A DNA stretch of 64,000 nucleotides from Dendrobium chrysotoxum (lineage: Eukaryota; Streptophyta; Magnoliopsida; Asparagales; Orchidaceae): the NCBI GenBank assembly GCA_019925795.1, contig CM034312.1, positions 2,078,501 to 2,142,500 on the forward strand, given 5' to 3'. The translations under genes were made by a program, and so were the position numbers. Of this stretch, positions 1 through 10,392 are shown piece by piece. Each line of letters starts with the position of its first letter. Position 1 is the first letter of the stretch. The notes under the pieces were generated by a model. It was not told the DNA's origin. It did no database searches and saw nothing but the letters and a program-made list of their open reading frames with translations.

Positions 1-840
1 TACATGTGATTTTTGGTTTAATATTTAATTTATTATGATATTTAAAAAAACTGTGATTAAAATGAACTAAAAACTTTTAATTCAATTAATCTGGCGGCGG
101 CGGAGAGCCACGTGTTAGCATGCGATTGGCCTGAACAAAATTGCGTGGCGGCGAGCAATCATTTGAAATGATTGTGCGGTGGCGCAATCATTGCAAATGA
201 TTAAAAGGTGGCGGCGGCGGGCCACGCCTCACTTATCCATGTTAGTTATGGATGGGAGCCATTAGATCAACCACTGTTTGAATCGAATGGCCGTGATGGC
301 GTCAGACGAAGTTCTAGACATTCAAGCGAACCTCACCATTCGGATAAGCTGCAGAACATTGAGATCGGAGTTGTTGATTGTGAGAGTAGATAAATCATGG
401 GGCATAAGTTACTAAAGCCCTCATTGATGAAGTATGGCTTATTTTTTGAATATACCCAACAAAATCATTTAAAATTTTAAACAGAGCTTAAGCAAGAGTA
501 GATAAATCATGGGGAGTTGATTTCGTGGTTTAAAATGTGCTTTATAAGAAGCTATTTAAACCCAAGTATCCTAGGCTAGGGTTTAGCTTTTACCTTGATA
601 GAATGGGTCTCAAGAGGCGTATGAGGGCGTCTTTTGTTTGTTGAAATGTCTAGAACAATTCTTCTGAAGAAGCCACAGCTTGAAAAGCTCTAAATCGAAT
701 GATGTGGGCTCTGGATAGACCTTAAGCAAATGGTATCTATGGGTTTGAGCTTGGGAAAGGGAGAGGGGATCCTCTAGAGGAAAAATAAAAAGGATTTTTA
801 CTGGAGGAGGATCAGGGTGTGTGTGTTGTTAGGATGAATG
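1..840. other. No recognisable gene; GC-rich, CGG-rich patch
   Basis: AT-rich start, then a patch around 90-330 rich in CGG/GGCGG triplets, then ordinary AT-rich DNA. The 61-codon frame at 208-393 is not kept as a clean frame in copy B and is rejected as coding. Copy B (46377-47216) differs here at close to one base in ten in places, mostly by C/T changes, as expected if CpG sites were methylated and decaying. Confidence 0.5.
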
Positions 841-2463
841 ATCTAAGGCTTTTACTCATTTTTGAAATTAGGGTTTAATTGGACGGCCCAGATCTCTCAA
901 GAATTTGCCTTAGATGCCTTACATTTATGCCAAGTAGTTGGAGGGCAGAGGCAAAGGCTGGGCAATCCATAATGCCATTGGGTGGTTCTATATGTGAGGG
1001 GACCACTCTTGCACTTTTGGGTTAGGCCAAGTCCTGAACTCAATTTGAGAGATATTTAAAGAGCTTTTAGGTCTAAGTAAAATCACCTAAGCAGCTAGAA
1101 TGATGAGAATATAATATGTAATATAGTTTGACCACATGGGCTTGTTTAAGCTCTATGTTGACTTTTTGACCAGTCAACGGGTCAAGATTGCTTAGTTTGC
1201 ATCCAAGGAGGTCTAGTGAGCTGGTGAGGTGAACCAAAAGTGGTTTGAAGCAATGATAGGGAGATTTGAATGAATGGTGAAGTGCACATAAGAGTTGACT
1301 AAGCTTTGTTGAGTTGACTTGGTCAAACACAATGAGATCTGACTCATCCATGATTGAGATGTGTTCAAAGCATGGGATGGAATGAATTTGAGGCTTAATA
1401 GGGTTTGATTTGAGTGAGTGCACAAAGTTGACCTAATTATGTGTGGTTTAACCAAATATAGGTCCAGTTGACTAAGTCAACTAGTGACTAAGTCAAGGTG
1501 ACCAATCATGAGCAATTCACTAGGAGTACTGGTTAGAATGATTTGGTGAAGATCAAAGGTCATCTGGAACTTGATTAGGGGTAAATAAGGTTCATGATGT
1601 TCATGATCAATTTGGCTAGCTTGAACTAGTCCAACTGGATTAAATAGGTCAATCACTAGCTCAGAAAGCTAGTGTCACATGGTCGTATATATGTGGCTCC
1701 TAATGAAGGGATTTGGACTATGGTTGAAGCTAGGGGGTTAGTATATTGGGCTAGGCAGTATACTAGACCTATTGAATGGTTCAAGGTTGATCTGGTCAAA
1801 TATGGTTGACCTGGTCATTCTGGTCAGACCATAAATTGGGTTTGGACCCAATAGATGTAGAATAATATTTTGAACACAATGGAGGGGGTCTCATGCAATG
1901 GTGAGGTTTCCTTGCATGAAATGCATATTTGGGCCCTTAAGGGGCATTTTGGTCAACCTTAGCTGACTTGGTCAATTTGGTCAAACCAAAACTTGGGTTT
2001 GGGTTCAATGTACTCCTAATAATGTCTAGGGTGCATTAGAAGAGGTTTCATGGTTTATTTTGATTGATCAATGTTGAAGTTTAGAGAAAACTTCAATTTT
2101 TCCCTTGAGAGACATGTTGGTCAAATGGGCCCATGGTCAACTCTGGGTAAAATAGGGTCCACCAAAGTATAATTTTATATTTAACATGTCATAACAAGGA
2201 TTATGAACATGTTTAAGGGTTTTGGGGGAGGTCCCAAGGTCAAACTCCATAAGATGCAAGGTCCAATGGCATAGACTGTAAATATTTGAAAGTTTTGTAG
2301 CATTTTGATTTCAAATAAGTTTTTGGGATTAGAGGTCTCAGATTGGCCTCAAATTTGGAGGGTTGATCCTAGAGACATTCCTAATCAATATACAACTAAA
2401 AAATTATGAATTCAAGGTCATTTGATCTTGTTTTGAGGTAACTGTAAAAATCACCTAGAATGG
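841..2463. repeat. GTCAA/TTGAC-rich tract, copy A
   Basis: Non-coding tract in which the five-base word TTGAC or its complement GTCAA recurs about twenty times between about 1150 and 2250, roughly ten times chance. Clusters lie near 1156-1190, 1290-1330, 1467-1500, 1790-1815 and 1952-1990. TTGAC is the W-box core bound by WRKY factors, but nothing shows this tract is regulatory; it may be a decayed LTR or internal region of a retroelement. The overlapping minus-strand frames near 1073-1455 also occur in copy B only because the DNA is duplicated. They carry no known domain. Confidence 0.5.
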
Positions 2464-2471
2464 GTTATAGG
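2464..2471. repeat. 8 bp target-site duplication, left
   Basis: GTTATAGG directly before the hAT-type element; an exact copy follows it at 3160-3167. Copy B has the word once, at 48841-48848, in the uninterrupted flanking sequence. Confidence 0.95.
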
Positions 2472-3159
2472 TAGGGGTGTCAAAAATTGACACGACCCGA
2501 AACCCGACCCGGACCCGACCTGGAAAAATCCGGGTTCTGGTCAACCCGTTTGTTAAACGGGTCGGGTTCAGGTTGAGATTTTTGACCCGTTTGCAAAACG
2601 GGTAGGGTTCGGGTTGACCCGCAAACCCGCGGGTCGACCCGGCTAACCCGTTAGTAAAATTTTTTTTTTTTGAAATCAAGAAAAAAATAATGATGTATAA
2701 TTGTTCTAAACGATGGTTAAAAAATTATTTAAACTTCGTTGAGTTTTTTAAACATACAAATAATTAATGCCGTGTAACTAAATAGTCTAAATTTTAATAA
2801 ATTTTCTTTTGATTATAAAAATTCTTTGAAAAAAGCAATACATATGAAGATATGCGTCTATATTTATCATTAAACTAACAAAAAAAATACATCCAATCAA
2901 TGGGATTATAATACGCATACTACAAGACAAAAAAATACATCCAATCGATGCCGTGTAACTAAATTTTTTGAAATCCCATTAAGTCCGGTTCGGGTTCGCG
3001 GGTCGGGTCGGGTCAACCCGGTAACCCGCGCGGGTCGGGTCTGGGTTGTATATCCTGACCCGTTTAGCTAAACGGGTCAGGTTCGGGTCAACCCGTTTAC
3101 GCCCGGGTCAACTCGGGTTGGACCCGAACCCGACCCATTGACCCGAATTGACACCCCTA
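2472..3159. mobile_element. Non-autonomous hAT-type element, present only in copy A
   Basis: A 688 bp insertion with inverted ends TAGGGGTGTCA and TGACACCCCTA, flanked by an exact 8 bp duplication GTTATAGG. The end pattern (YARNG-type) and 8 bp duplication are hallmarks of the hAT superfamily. It has no transposase frame, so it must have moved in trans. Subterminal 150-200 bp zones at both ends are crowded with CGGGTC/GACCCG words in both orientations, which could be transposase binding sites or fold back. The middle is AT-rich. The orthologous position in copy B (48841) is the clean empty site, so insertion followed the duplication; perfect excision in B is less likely. It shares end sequence with the element at 15768-16462. 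Confidence 0.92.
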
Positions 3160-3167
3160 GTTATAGG
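3160..3167. repeat. 8 bp target-site duplication, right
   Basis: GTTATAGG, identical to 2464-2471. Sequence after it rejoins copy B at 48849. Confidence 0.95.
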
Positions 3168-3816
3168 ACATGGGCTTTTGGCCATGAGTTTAGGTTTGAG
3201 ATTTTGGATTTGATCTTGATTTTAGATTTGGTTTTGATTGATGAACCTCATGCAAAGATGAGGTCAACAGACTCCCATGCCATTATTCACTCTAACGTCA
3301 TCTCAAGATAACTCAGTGTCTAGAAATACTCCCTTATCAAGCTTTTGCATAGGACAATACAAAAATGGATGAATTTAATCCCTCAAACTTCATTAGATAT
3401 AACTAGATAGTGTGAGCCTTGATAATATGAGAATATACTCCTGTGATTAGTGGAATATTCTAACCACTTATAATGAATTTTGAACACCATGTCATCCAAT
3501 TTAAATTTATGTAATGACTCTTCTTCTTTCAATCATCCATTCTCCATCTCCTCTTCTCTTTGATTACTTAGTGATAATCTTTTGTTTATATTAGAAAGTA
3601 AAACAATCTGAACACTCAACATTCACACATCTTCTTAATGTTAGTTAGATTACGTCTCTCTAATCCATTTCTTGAGTAGTATGTATGAAACATAGACTCT
3701 CTCACATCCATCAGTATTATTGACCACTTTCATTTGTTACTATTTTACTTCAAAGATTTTTGTCATTTAAAGAATTAGTATGAGTTGTGTACTTGTCCAA
3801 TAAGGACTTATAAATA
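3168..3816. other. Non-coding leader of copia relic, possible LTR
   Basis: No frame and no RNA gene. It lies directly upstream of the gag relic and is pyrimidine-rich near 3520-3560, so it may be the 5' LTR/leader of that copia element. I could not find a primer binding site or LTR ends. Confidence 0.3.
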
Positions 3817-4790
3817 TGATCATAGGGTATAACAAGATGTTTGAAACTCCATGTGAAGAAGACAAGATAGAGATCGATAAAAAAGTTTCTCTTAACAATT
3901 CAATTATGTTTGGAGGTTGAGTTTTGATAGAGATGTTAAAAAAATAATTACAAGAGGTTTATGGCTCAAGTTAGAATGTTGGTACAACATCAAAGGCTTA
4001 TCCAACAAACTTTATCAAAGGTAGATATTATATTTTCTTTGAATGTAGGAATGCGTTCCCATTAAATCATACTTCAATGAGTACAATTCTATCATTAAAT
4101 AATTGGGAAATATTAATGTAATTATTGCTGATGATTAAACTTTATTATTATTATGCACTTTACCTCTCTCTTACAAGTACCTTTGAGTTATCATGTTCTA
4201 TGATCAAGATATAATAAGCTTAAAGGATGCCAAAAAATTCACTTCTTTTAGAGGATGTGATTTTTATGCTCAAGATAATTAACAAATTAATTAAAAAAAT
4301 TTTCATGTTAGAGAGAGATCATATGAGTGAAGGTTCTATTCTAATTATGGCATGAATTAATCTCAAAATAAATTCAAAAATATTACATACTTATAATGCA
4401 TGAAGAAGGAACTCGTAAAGTATAATTATTTTTCTTTAGAGATGATAGAGGGAGAAGTAGATTACTACCATAAAAAGGATAAATTAACTAATGCAAGTAT
4501 TATGAAAGATTTTTTTTTTATTACATCATCAATAATTTGTTTCTGGGTGAAAATAATGTGTAAAGAGCAATGGATTATTGACTCAACTTTAATTAATCAT
4601 ATGTATTTTGATTTAGATATGTATTTCATATATATCCTTAATCTAGTGGCTATCTTTATAAAAGCAAGGTTAAATTCAAGAATGGAGGTTCTAATACTAC
4701 AATAAGCACATTGTGTTATACCTATATCATTGGATGGAGTCAAGTATATACCAGACCTGACAAATAATCTAATATCCTTAACTACTCTAT
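3817..4790 (+). pseudogene. Ty1/copia gag and protease relic, copy A
   Basis: Decayed start of a copia polyprotein, readable only by switching frames. Around 3830-4000 the gag domain (UBN2/Retrotran_gag_2 type) is visible. Near 4070-4230 comes its typical stretch: HFNEYNSII, then a run like LLLLCTLPLSYKYL and DIISLKDA. A histidine/lysine-rich piece near 4450 may be what is left of the CCHC knuckle. At 4572-4640 QWIIDS followed by NHM resembles the aspartic protease site (normally WIIDSGA), with the active-site glycine lost. Near 4735-4790 GVKYIPDLTNNLISL is the conserved stretch after the protease. Integrase, reverse transcriptase and RNase H were not found downstream. Many frameshifts and stops; not functional. 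Confidence 0.75.
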
Positions 4791-6711
4791 TATTATAATA
4801 TTGAAACCCTTAAAGTCTGTAAGAGTACATTGGTTATCATGAAGACAAATGAAATCAGTAGACTCTTTGTATTATGGTATACAAAGCTATGTGTTGATGC
4901 ATTAGATTTAACAGCTATGGTGGGCGCTCATGAAAATTAGAATAATACTAAGTATGTGATAGTCAAGTACTACAAAAATTGGAGCTACTGTGAAATTTAT
5001 TATTAATGATTCTAAAATAGTAATATAGAATCAAGATTTTGAAAAGTGAGAGCTTCTACGAGATAAACAAGAATTGCATGACGGGCAAAAGTTTAAAATT
5101 AAAGAGCAACATGATAATATGAAATTTTTTGACAATGTTGACACTAATGGACTGAGGAATTGCAAAGCTTTAGTTAACCATCATGAGTGATGGCATGGAG
5201 GTGCTACATAACATAGTGTTCATATATGATCATTTATTTAATACATTAGAAATTGAAACTCTAAGTATGCATTAACTATACATAAGATTAGATGTTAATT
5301 TTTTAAGATTAATGGCTTTCATAAAGTTCTAAATAAAAGTGTTTGACCCCATGAATATGAAGTTGCATTATAGTCTTGATAATCATTAATATAATTTACT
5401 TGAGATAATTTTGGACTAATTCTATTTTATGCATGGCTTAGTACTAATAATTGTAGTATATATTGGAGAATCAAGATGCATGTGATGTGCACAGTTTTAA
5501 TATATATATGATACAAAATGATCAAATTTAAATTTAAATTAAAATCACCAAAAAAACCTTCTTAACTAGATTAATTAGAAAATTAAACTTTTATATTGTA
5601 TGATGTATTCTAATTTAATCTAACTAAGCAGCAATAATTAAGGGGCAAGTTAATATATATATATATATATATATATCTATAAGGCTTAAATGATTGTATT
5701 GTATAATATGCATTAGATTGGGTGATTGACCAAAACATATATGACCATAACATAATGTATGATGTGTGCAACATACTCACTGATATGCATCTCTCGACTT
5801 GTTGGAATGAGTGACTAGAAAGGCACCTTAGAGGTTTTGATATCTCTTTAGTTTTACTTTTTGCAACCAGTGCCTAAAGCATAGTGTTCTTCCTTTGATG
5901 AGTAGCAACCTTGTCGAGTTCTGTCTTGCTTCATCTTGAAGGCTAATGCTTTGTGGTGAGAGGTAAACCTTTTTATGAGAGTTTATAGGGGTTTTTATTT
6001 ATGAGAGTTGGGTGTATGATACAAATTATTTTATACTGATCATACTGTATGATATATTCATCATATTATACAATCTCTTTTTTTTTTTTTAAAGATAAAA
6101 TGATATGACTATCATATTATACAATATTCCTCTTGATTTTTCTTCTCAACCTATTTTAGGGTTTTAAAGTGCTTAATACAAATACCTTCTTACGAATCCT
6201 AAAACGAGGGAGAAAGGCTAGAAAATGTCAGATAAAGAAGGGAGAAGAGTTTGCTTTTGGGAAGTAATTGTTGCCTTTATTTTTTAAAGTCTAAAAGAAA
6301 AAAAATCTCATTGTGAGAGTGTACTGATTTGTTATTTTTCCCCCTTGTTTAATTTCATCTTAATTTTCTTGTTGTTGAGACTTATATATATAATGGAGTC
6401 CTTCCCTTTTTTCCCCTTTCTTCTTTCTCCCATAAGCCGCCTCTTGTTTGTTCCATCATTCCAAATAAGACGAATATTATTTGTATGATATGCATTTTTA
6501 TTTCAAGAATGACTTAATTCCACTTACTACGTTGTCAATGTAGGACATAAAGGCAAATCACATATATCTTACCTCCTTGATATGCCTTTTTTTTGTCTCA
6601 TCTATCATCCTATATTAACTCTCTTTCTCTCCTCCAAGATCCACATTTTTACACTGTGAATTAACCATCATCTTTAATGTTATTTCCCTTGCATTTTTCT
6701 TGAGTTATTTT

Positions 6712-6714
<3 letters not shown>
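4791..6714. other. AT-rich DNA, no recognised gene
   Basis: The first 400 bp may continue the copia relic (gag-pre-integrase-like fragments with many stops). The rest has no frame, RNA gene or element ends I can name. It contains an AT array at 5652-5676 and pyrimidine-rich stretches near 6400-6430. Shared with copy B at 50471-52412. Confidence 0.5.
5652..5676. repeat. (AT)n microsatellite
   Basis: About 12 AT units. The matching array in copy B (51329-51383) is more than twice as long, showing slippage since the duplication. Confidence 0.95.

Positions 6715-6805
<91 letters not shown>
6715..6805. repeat. (AT)n-(GT)n compound microsatellite
   Basis: Thirty AT units (6715-6774) pass directly into an interrupted GT run (6775-6805). 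In copy B (52413-52480) the AT part is shorter and the GT part is uninterrupted. The apparent frame full of Ile-Tyr across it is an artefact of the repeat. Confidence 0.97.
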
Positions 6806-6849
6806 ATGTGGTTGCACATGAGTGTGTTGTCATGTAATGCAACGATCAT

Positions 6850-8525
6850 TATTTTTCATACAGAATTGTGAGAACGATCATGTTACAAATATTTACAGGA
6901 TAAATACTATTTCTTATTATTCATTTCAAATAATATTATTTTAATATGATGCTATGATGACACCCATTATAAAATTATGCATTGATTTTCATGCCAATTT
7001 CATTGATCATTTTATTACACGGGTCATGCCATTTATGATTTAATAATTAAAGGAAAAAATTATTTCATTTTCTTTCTATTAATTTAATGGGTTACTTTTT
7101 AACTTGACTAAAGTTTTTTTTGTTGAAAGATTGTTAATAGAAATTATAATGATTCAATTATTTACATATTTTTGTATAAAAATCATTTTTTGATGCAAAA
7201 TTATTTCACCAATTTATAGTTCATAAGATACTTTTTGTGTTCTTTTTTTGTGGTTTCCGTTAAACTTTAATTTTTTTAAAAAATATATCGGCATGTGATT
7301 TTAATTTTTAAATATGTATATAATTTGTAATTTGTCTTATGATATTTATATAAGTATTTTTTGTACTTATACAGATTAAAAAATCTAAGAGAGAATAATT
7401 CTGGAATAAAATTACAGAATGTTCTCACGTGTTTTTTTTTTTTTTTTTTCTCCGTAGATCGTTGTGGACTACGGCCAAAATTTTCGGCATTACTGAAGCG
7501 TGGTGGGGATCGCTGTAATAGGACACACGTTGGAATTGCTTAATAGGCACAATATTTATACATTTAAATTAATCTCTATGATCAAAAGGGTACCTTAATT
7601 CTAAAAGGAATCCAGGAAAATTTATGAATTTTGGAGGTCAAAATTTTTAGTTGAATAATATTTCTCTCTTTATTTTCCTTAAACGAAGAGATTGAAAATT
7701 AAAATCTCATTTTAAGAGAAATGATAAATATTATAAATTGGAATATTGTCTAATACTTATCTTAACAAAATGAAAAAAATTGAATATGGACATAATCATT
7801 TATAATGTTTGGTTATATCTAATACTTATCTTAAAGCATCATTTAAGGCATATATCCTTAATTAATACTCGATTTTCAATTATGCTTTATTTGATTACAC
7901 TCATTTCTCCTTAAACTTTTTTTTTTTCAAAAATTAATTTAGATATTTGCATCCATACCACAAATCAACATTTTTGCATATATATTACCTTAGCAATAAA
8001 TTTGAATTATTAGTTTGCATGTATTTGTGAATGTTGTGACTAAATCATTTAGAATATAGTATAATATTGAGATAGCAAAAAGCTTAATATTTCTCATCAA
8101 ATACATGAGTATATTTATGATCAACAACAGTCAAGGTCATAACTATCTAAAAGAGGTAGTTACCCTGATTGATGCATTAAACAAATTGATTTTGGTGATT
8201 TGACCAAAGTCGTATTTGTAATATAAAACTACTCGACTCTAATAATATTCCTCTTGAAAGCCTTCTTTTTTATTATCATCTATTGAGCCACATCAATCCT
8301 CACCATCTTGTCATCCTCAATCCTTGGCACCCTATAGTCATTTTTATTTCAAAGTCATGCTCCCAAATTATAGCAATCTGCTTCAACACATTGCAATTTC
8401 GACCAACCACTCATCATCACTATTCCTCATCCATTTACTTAATCTATATGTTAGCGACTTTCCTACCTTTGCAACTCCTATTAGCCTCCTCTAGTGACAT
8501 TTGATTACTTATGCTATGGTACTAT
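6850..8525. repeat. Recurring 1.7 kb module, copy in A
   Basis: Non-coding block whose sequence recurs, diverged, at 29065-30340 plus 33425-33640, at 38190-39958, at 39959-41090, and as the duplicate at 52481-54148. Shared landmarks: a start near AGAATTGTGAGMACGATCAT, a middle with CGGCCAAAATTTTC followed by GGAATTGCTTA and an ATTTATA box, a stretch AAACGAAGAGAT, and an end with GGCACC and CTATGG. A long T run at 7432-7450 interrupts it. No protein frame is common to the copies. It may be an unclassified mobile element or the relic of a tandemly duplicated gene flank. Confidence 0.7.
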
Positions 8526-10373
8526 TGTCATGTCCTAGAATTTAATTTTGAAGAATTATTCTATTATCTTTTAACTTACACAACTAGAGCTACCTAATTT
8601 CTTTATTAATATAAATTCCAGCATAAATAAACTATCAATCAAAACATCAATATATACATCTGTATTCATTTCTAAAAAATTATATACACTACTCGGATTT
8701 GTACAATCATAACATATCTATCATGTTCTGAGTACAAAAAATAACTAATGTTAGAAAGAAATAAACAAATAGTAAACCTGAAGAATCCTAACCAGCTTCA
8801 CACTTTTGCTCCTCTGCCCTGAGATGAAAATATTTAAACCACATATAATGAGTTAAAAAGCTCGGTAGATCACCAAAACCTATAAATGAACTCAAACCAC
8901 GGTAAATGAGCAATATGCATGTTAGCGATCAAATCATAGTAATAGCATTTATATGATTATTGAATAAGTACATAAATAGTAAAAACTCATATATATAGTA
9001 GTAATAAAATCTATAAAGTAGTAAAATAATACATCATAGAAGCCAGTAAAGCAGTACAGTGGAGAAACCAATAAACTAGTATGGATGTCAAATCCATAAA
9101 GCAGTCGGTGTATTGATACTATTAATCTGTAAAGCAGTCGTATAAAGCGATAAAATCAAAGCATCAGTAATGACTGTTAGAATCAAATCAATGCAGTAAT
9201 ATCTTATAATTATGTATACATGCTATAAATTATTCTATATCAGTATCTTAATCACATGCTCAACATATCGCGTGCTTAATATATCACATGCTCAGTATTA
9301 GTACAATGAATTAATAATAGTAATAGTAATAATGAATCAGTAGTAGTATCAGTAATAGTTAAGTAATATTATCGGTGTCTGTATCGGTACTTATAAATCT
9401 AATGGGCGTAGAAGTAAAATAATGAAATAATAGTAAATCCATACAGTGACAGTAAATCAATACAATGTCAGTAAAGTTGTATAGAAATAATAAATATGTA
9501 ATATGCATTTCAACAGTCACACTAAATAAGTAAGAAGTTATGAATATTATAGTATTTTTAATAATCAATAATCGATAATAAAAAATTATTGGCTCAGTAA
9601 ATAGAGTTGTCACTCTTTGCCTGTCGGCAAAGTAATAACTTCTTTAACTCACAATCATTGCATCATTGTAGCAGTAGTGGATAAAACCTAACTATAGTAT
9701 TAAAGGAAAGCTTGTTGGCCCACCATCTTGTACAGGTCAAACAATCTCCAACTAGCAGCTCAGCTAGTCTTTACTTATCTTATACACATACACATTATTA
9801 TCATACTACTATAACAGTAATAGCGACTTATTATTACTCAATCACATATTCATATTAATTTTTAATGTATTACAATAAATAAAGTATATTTGGGCTTAAT
9901 TTATAAAATGGCAAAATATCTTCATGGTAGGCAACAAAAAATCCTATTGAATAGAAATTTATATTTGCAAAAATTAATCAATTTGCCAAATATTGTATGT
10001 AATAATATTCTGAAGCTTTAATTGAACTAAAATACTATTTTAATATGTCAAAATAAAATTTTGAATTGACAAAAATCACTATTTTTTAAAAATTATCTGG
10101 AAAAAAATCTCAAATAAATATATACTCAAAATGTTCATAATCTCAATATCTATATGATATAAAAAGTTACGCTGTGAAATTTTTACCAATACAAAATTAT
10201 TCTTATGTTAAAGCATAATTGAATATGTGTTAGAATTACACAAATTTTTATAACGGTCGGCAACAAAAAGTCCTACTAAGTAAAATTATATAGTCTCAAA
10301 TTATTAACAAATTACCAAGGATTGTGTAAAATATCATTTCAAGACTTTAACTGTGCTACGCCATTATTTCTTT

Positions 10374-10392
10374 TTGTCCAGATATTTTCTAT
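10374..10392. repeat. RTE target-site duplication, left, copy A
   Basis: A 19 bp word TTGTCCAGATATTTTCTAT, repeated exactly at 12795-12813. The first two or three bases may belong to the TTG tail of the LINE. Confidence 0.93.

Noticed and set aside
1073..1455. Overlapping minus-strand frames of 116 and 80 codons, conserved at 47450-47832
   Set aside because: Conservation is explained by the large duplication; two overlapping frames are equally kept, there is no known domain, and the DNA is a GTCAA-rich repeat.
6661..6849. Ile-Tyr-rich frame (also near 34354 and 51300)
   Set aside because: Translation of AT microsatellites.
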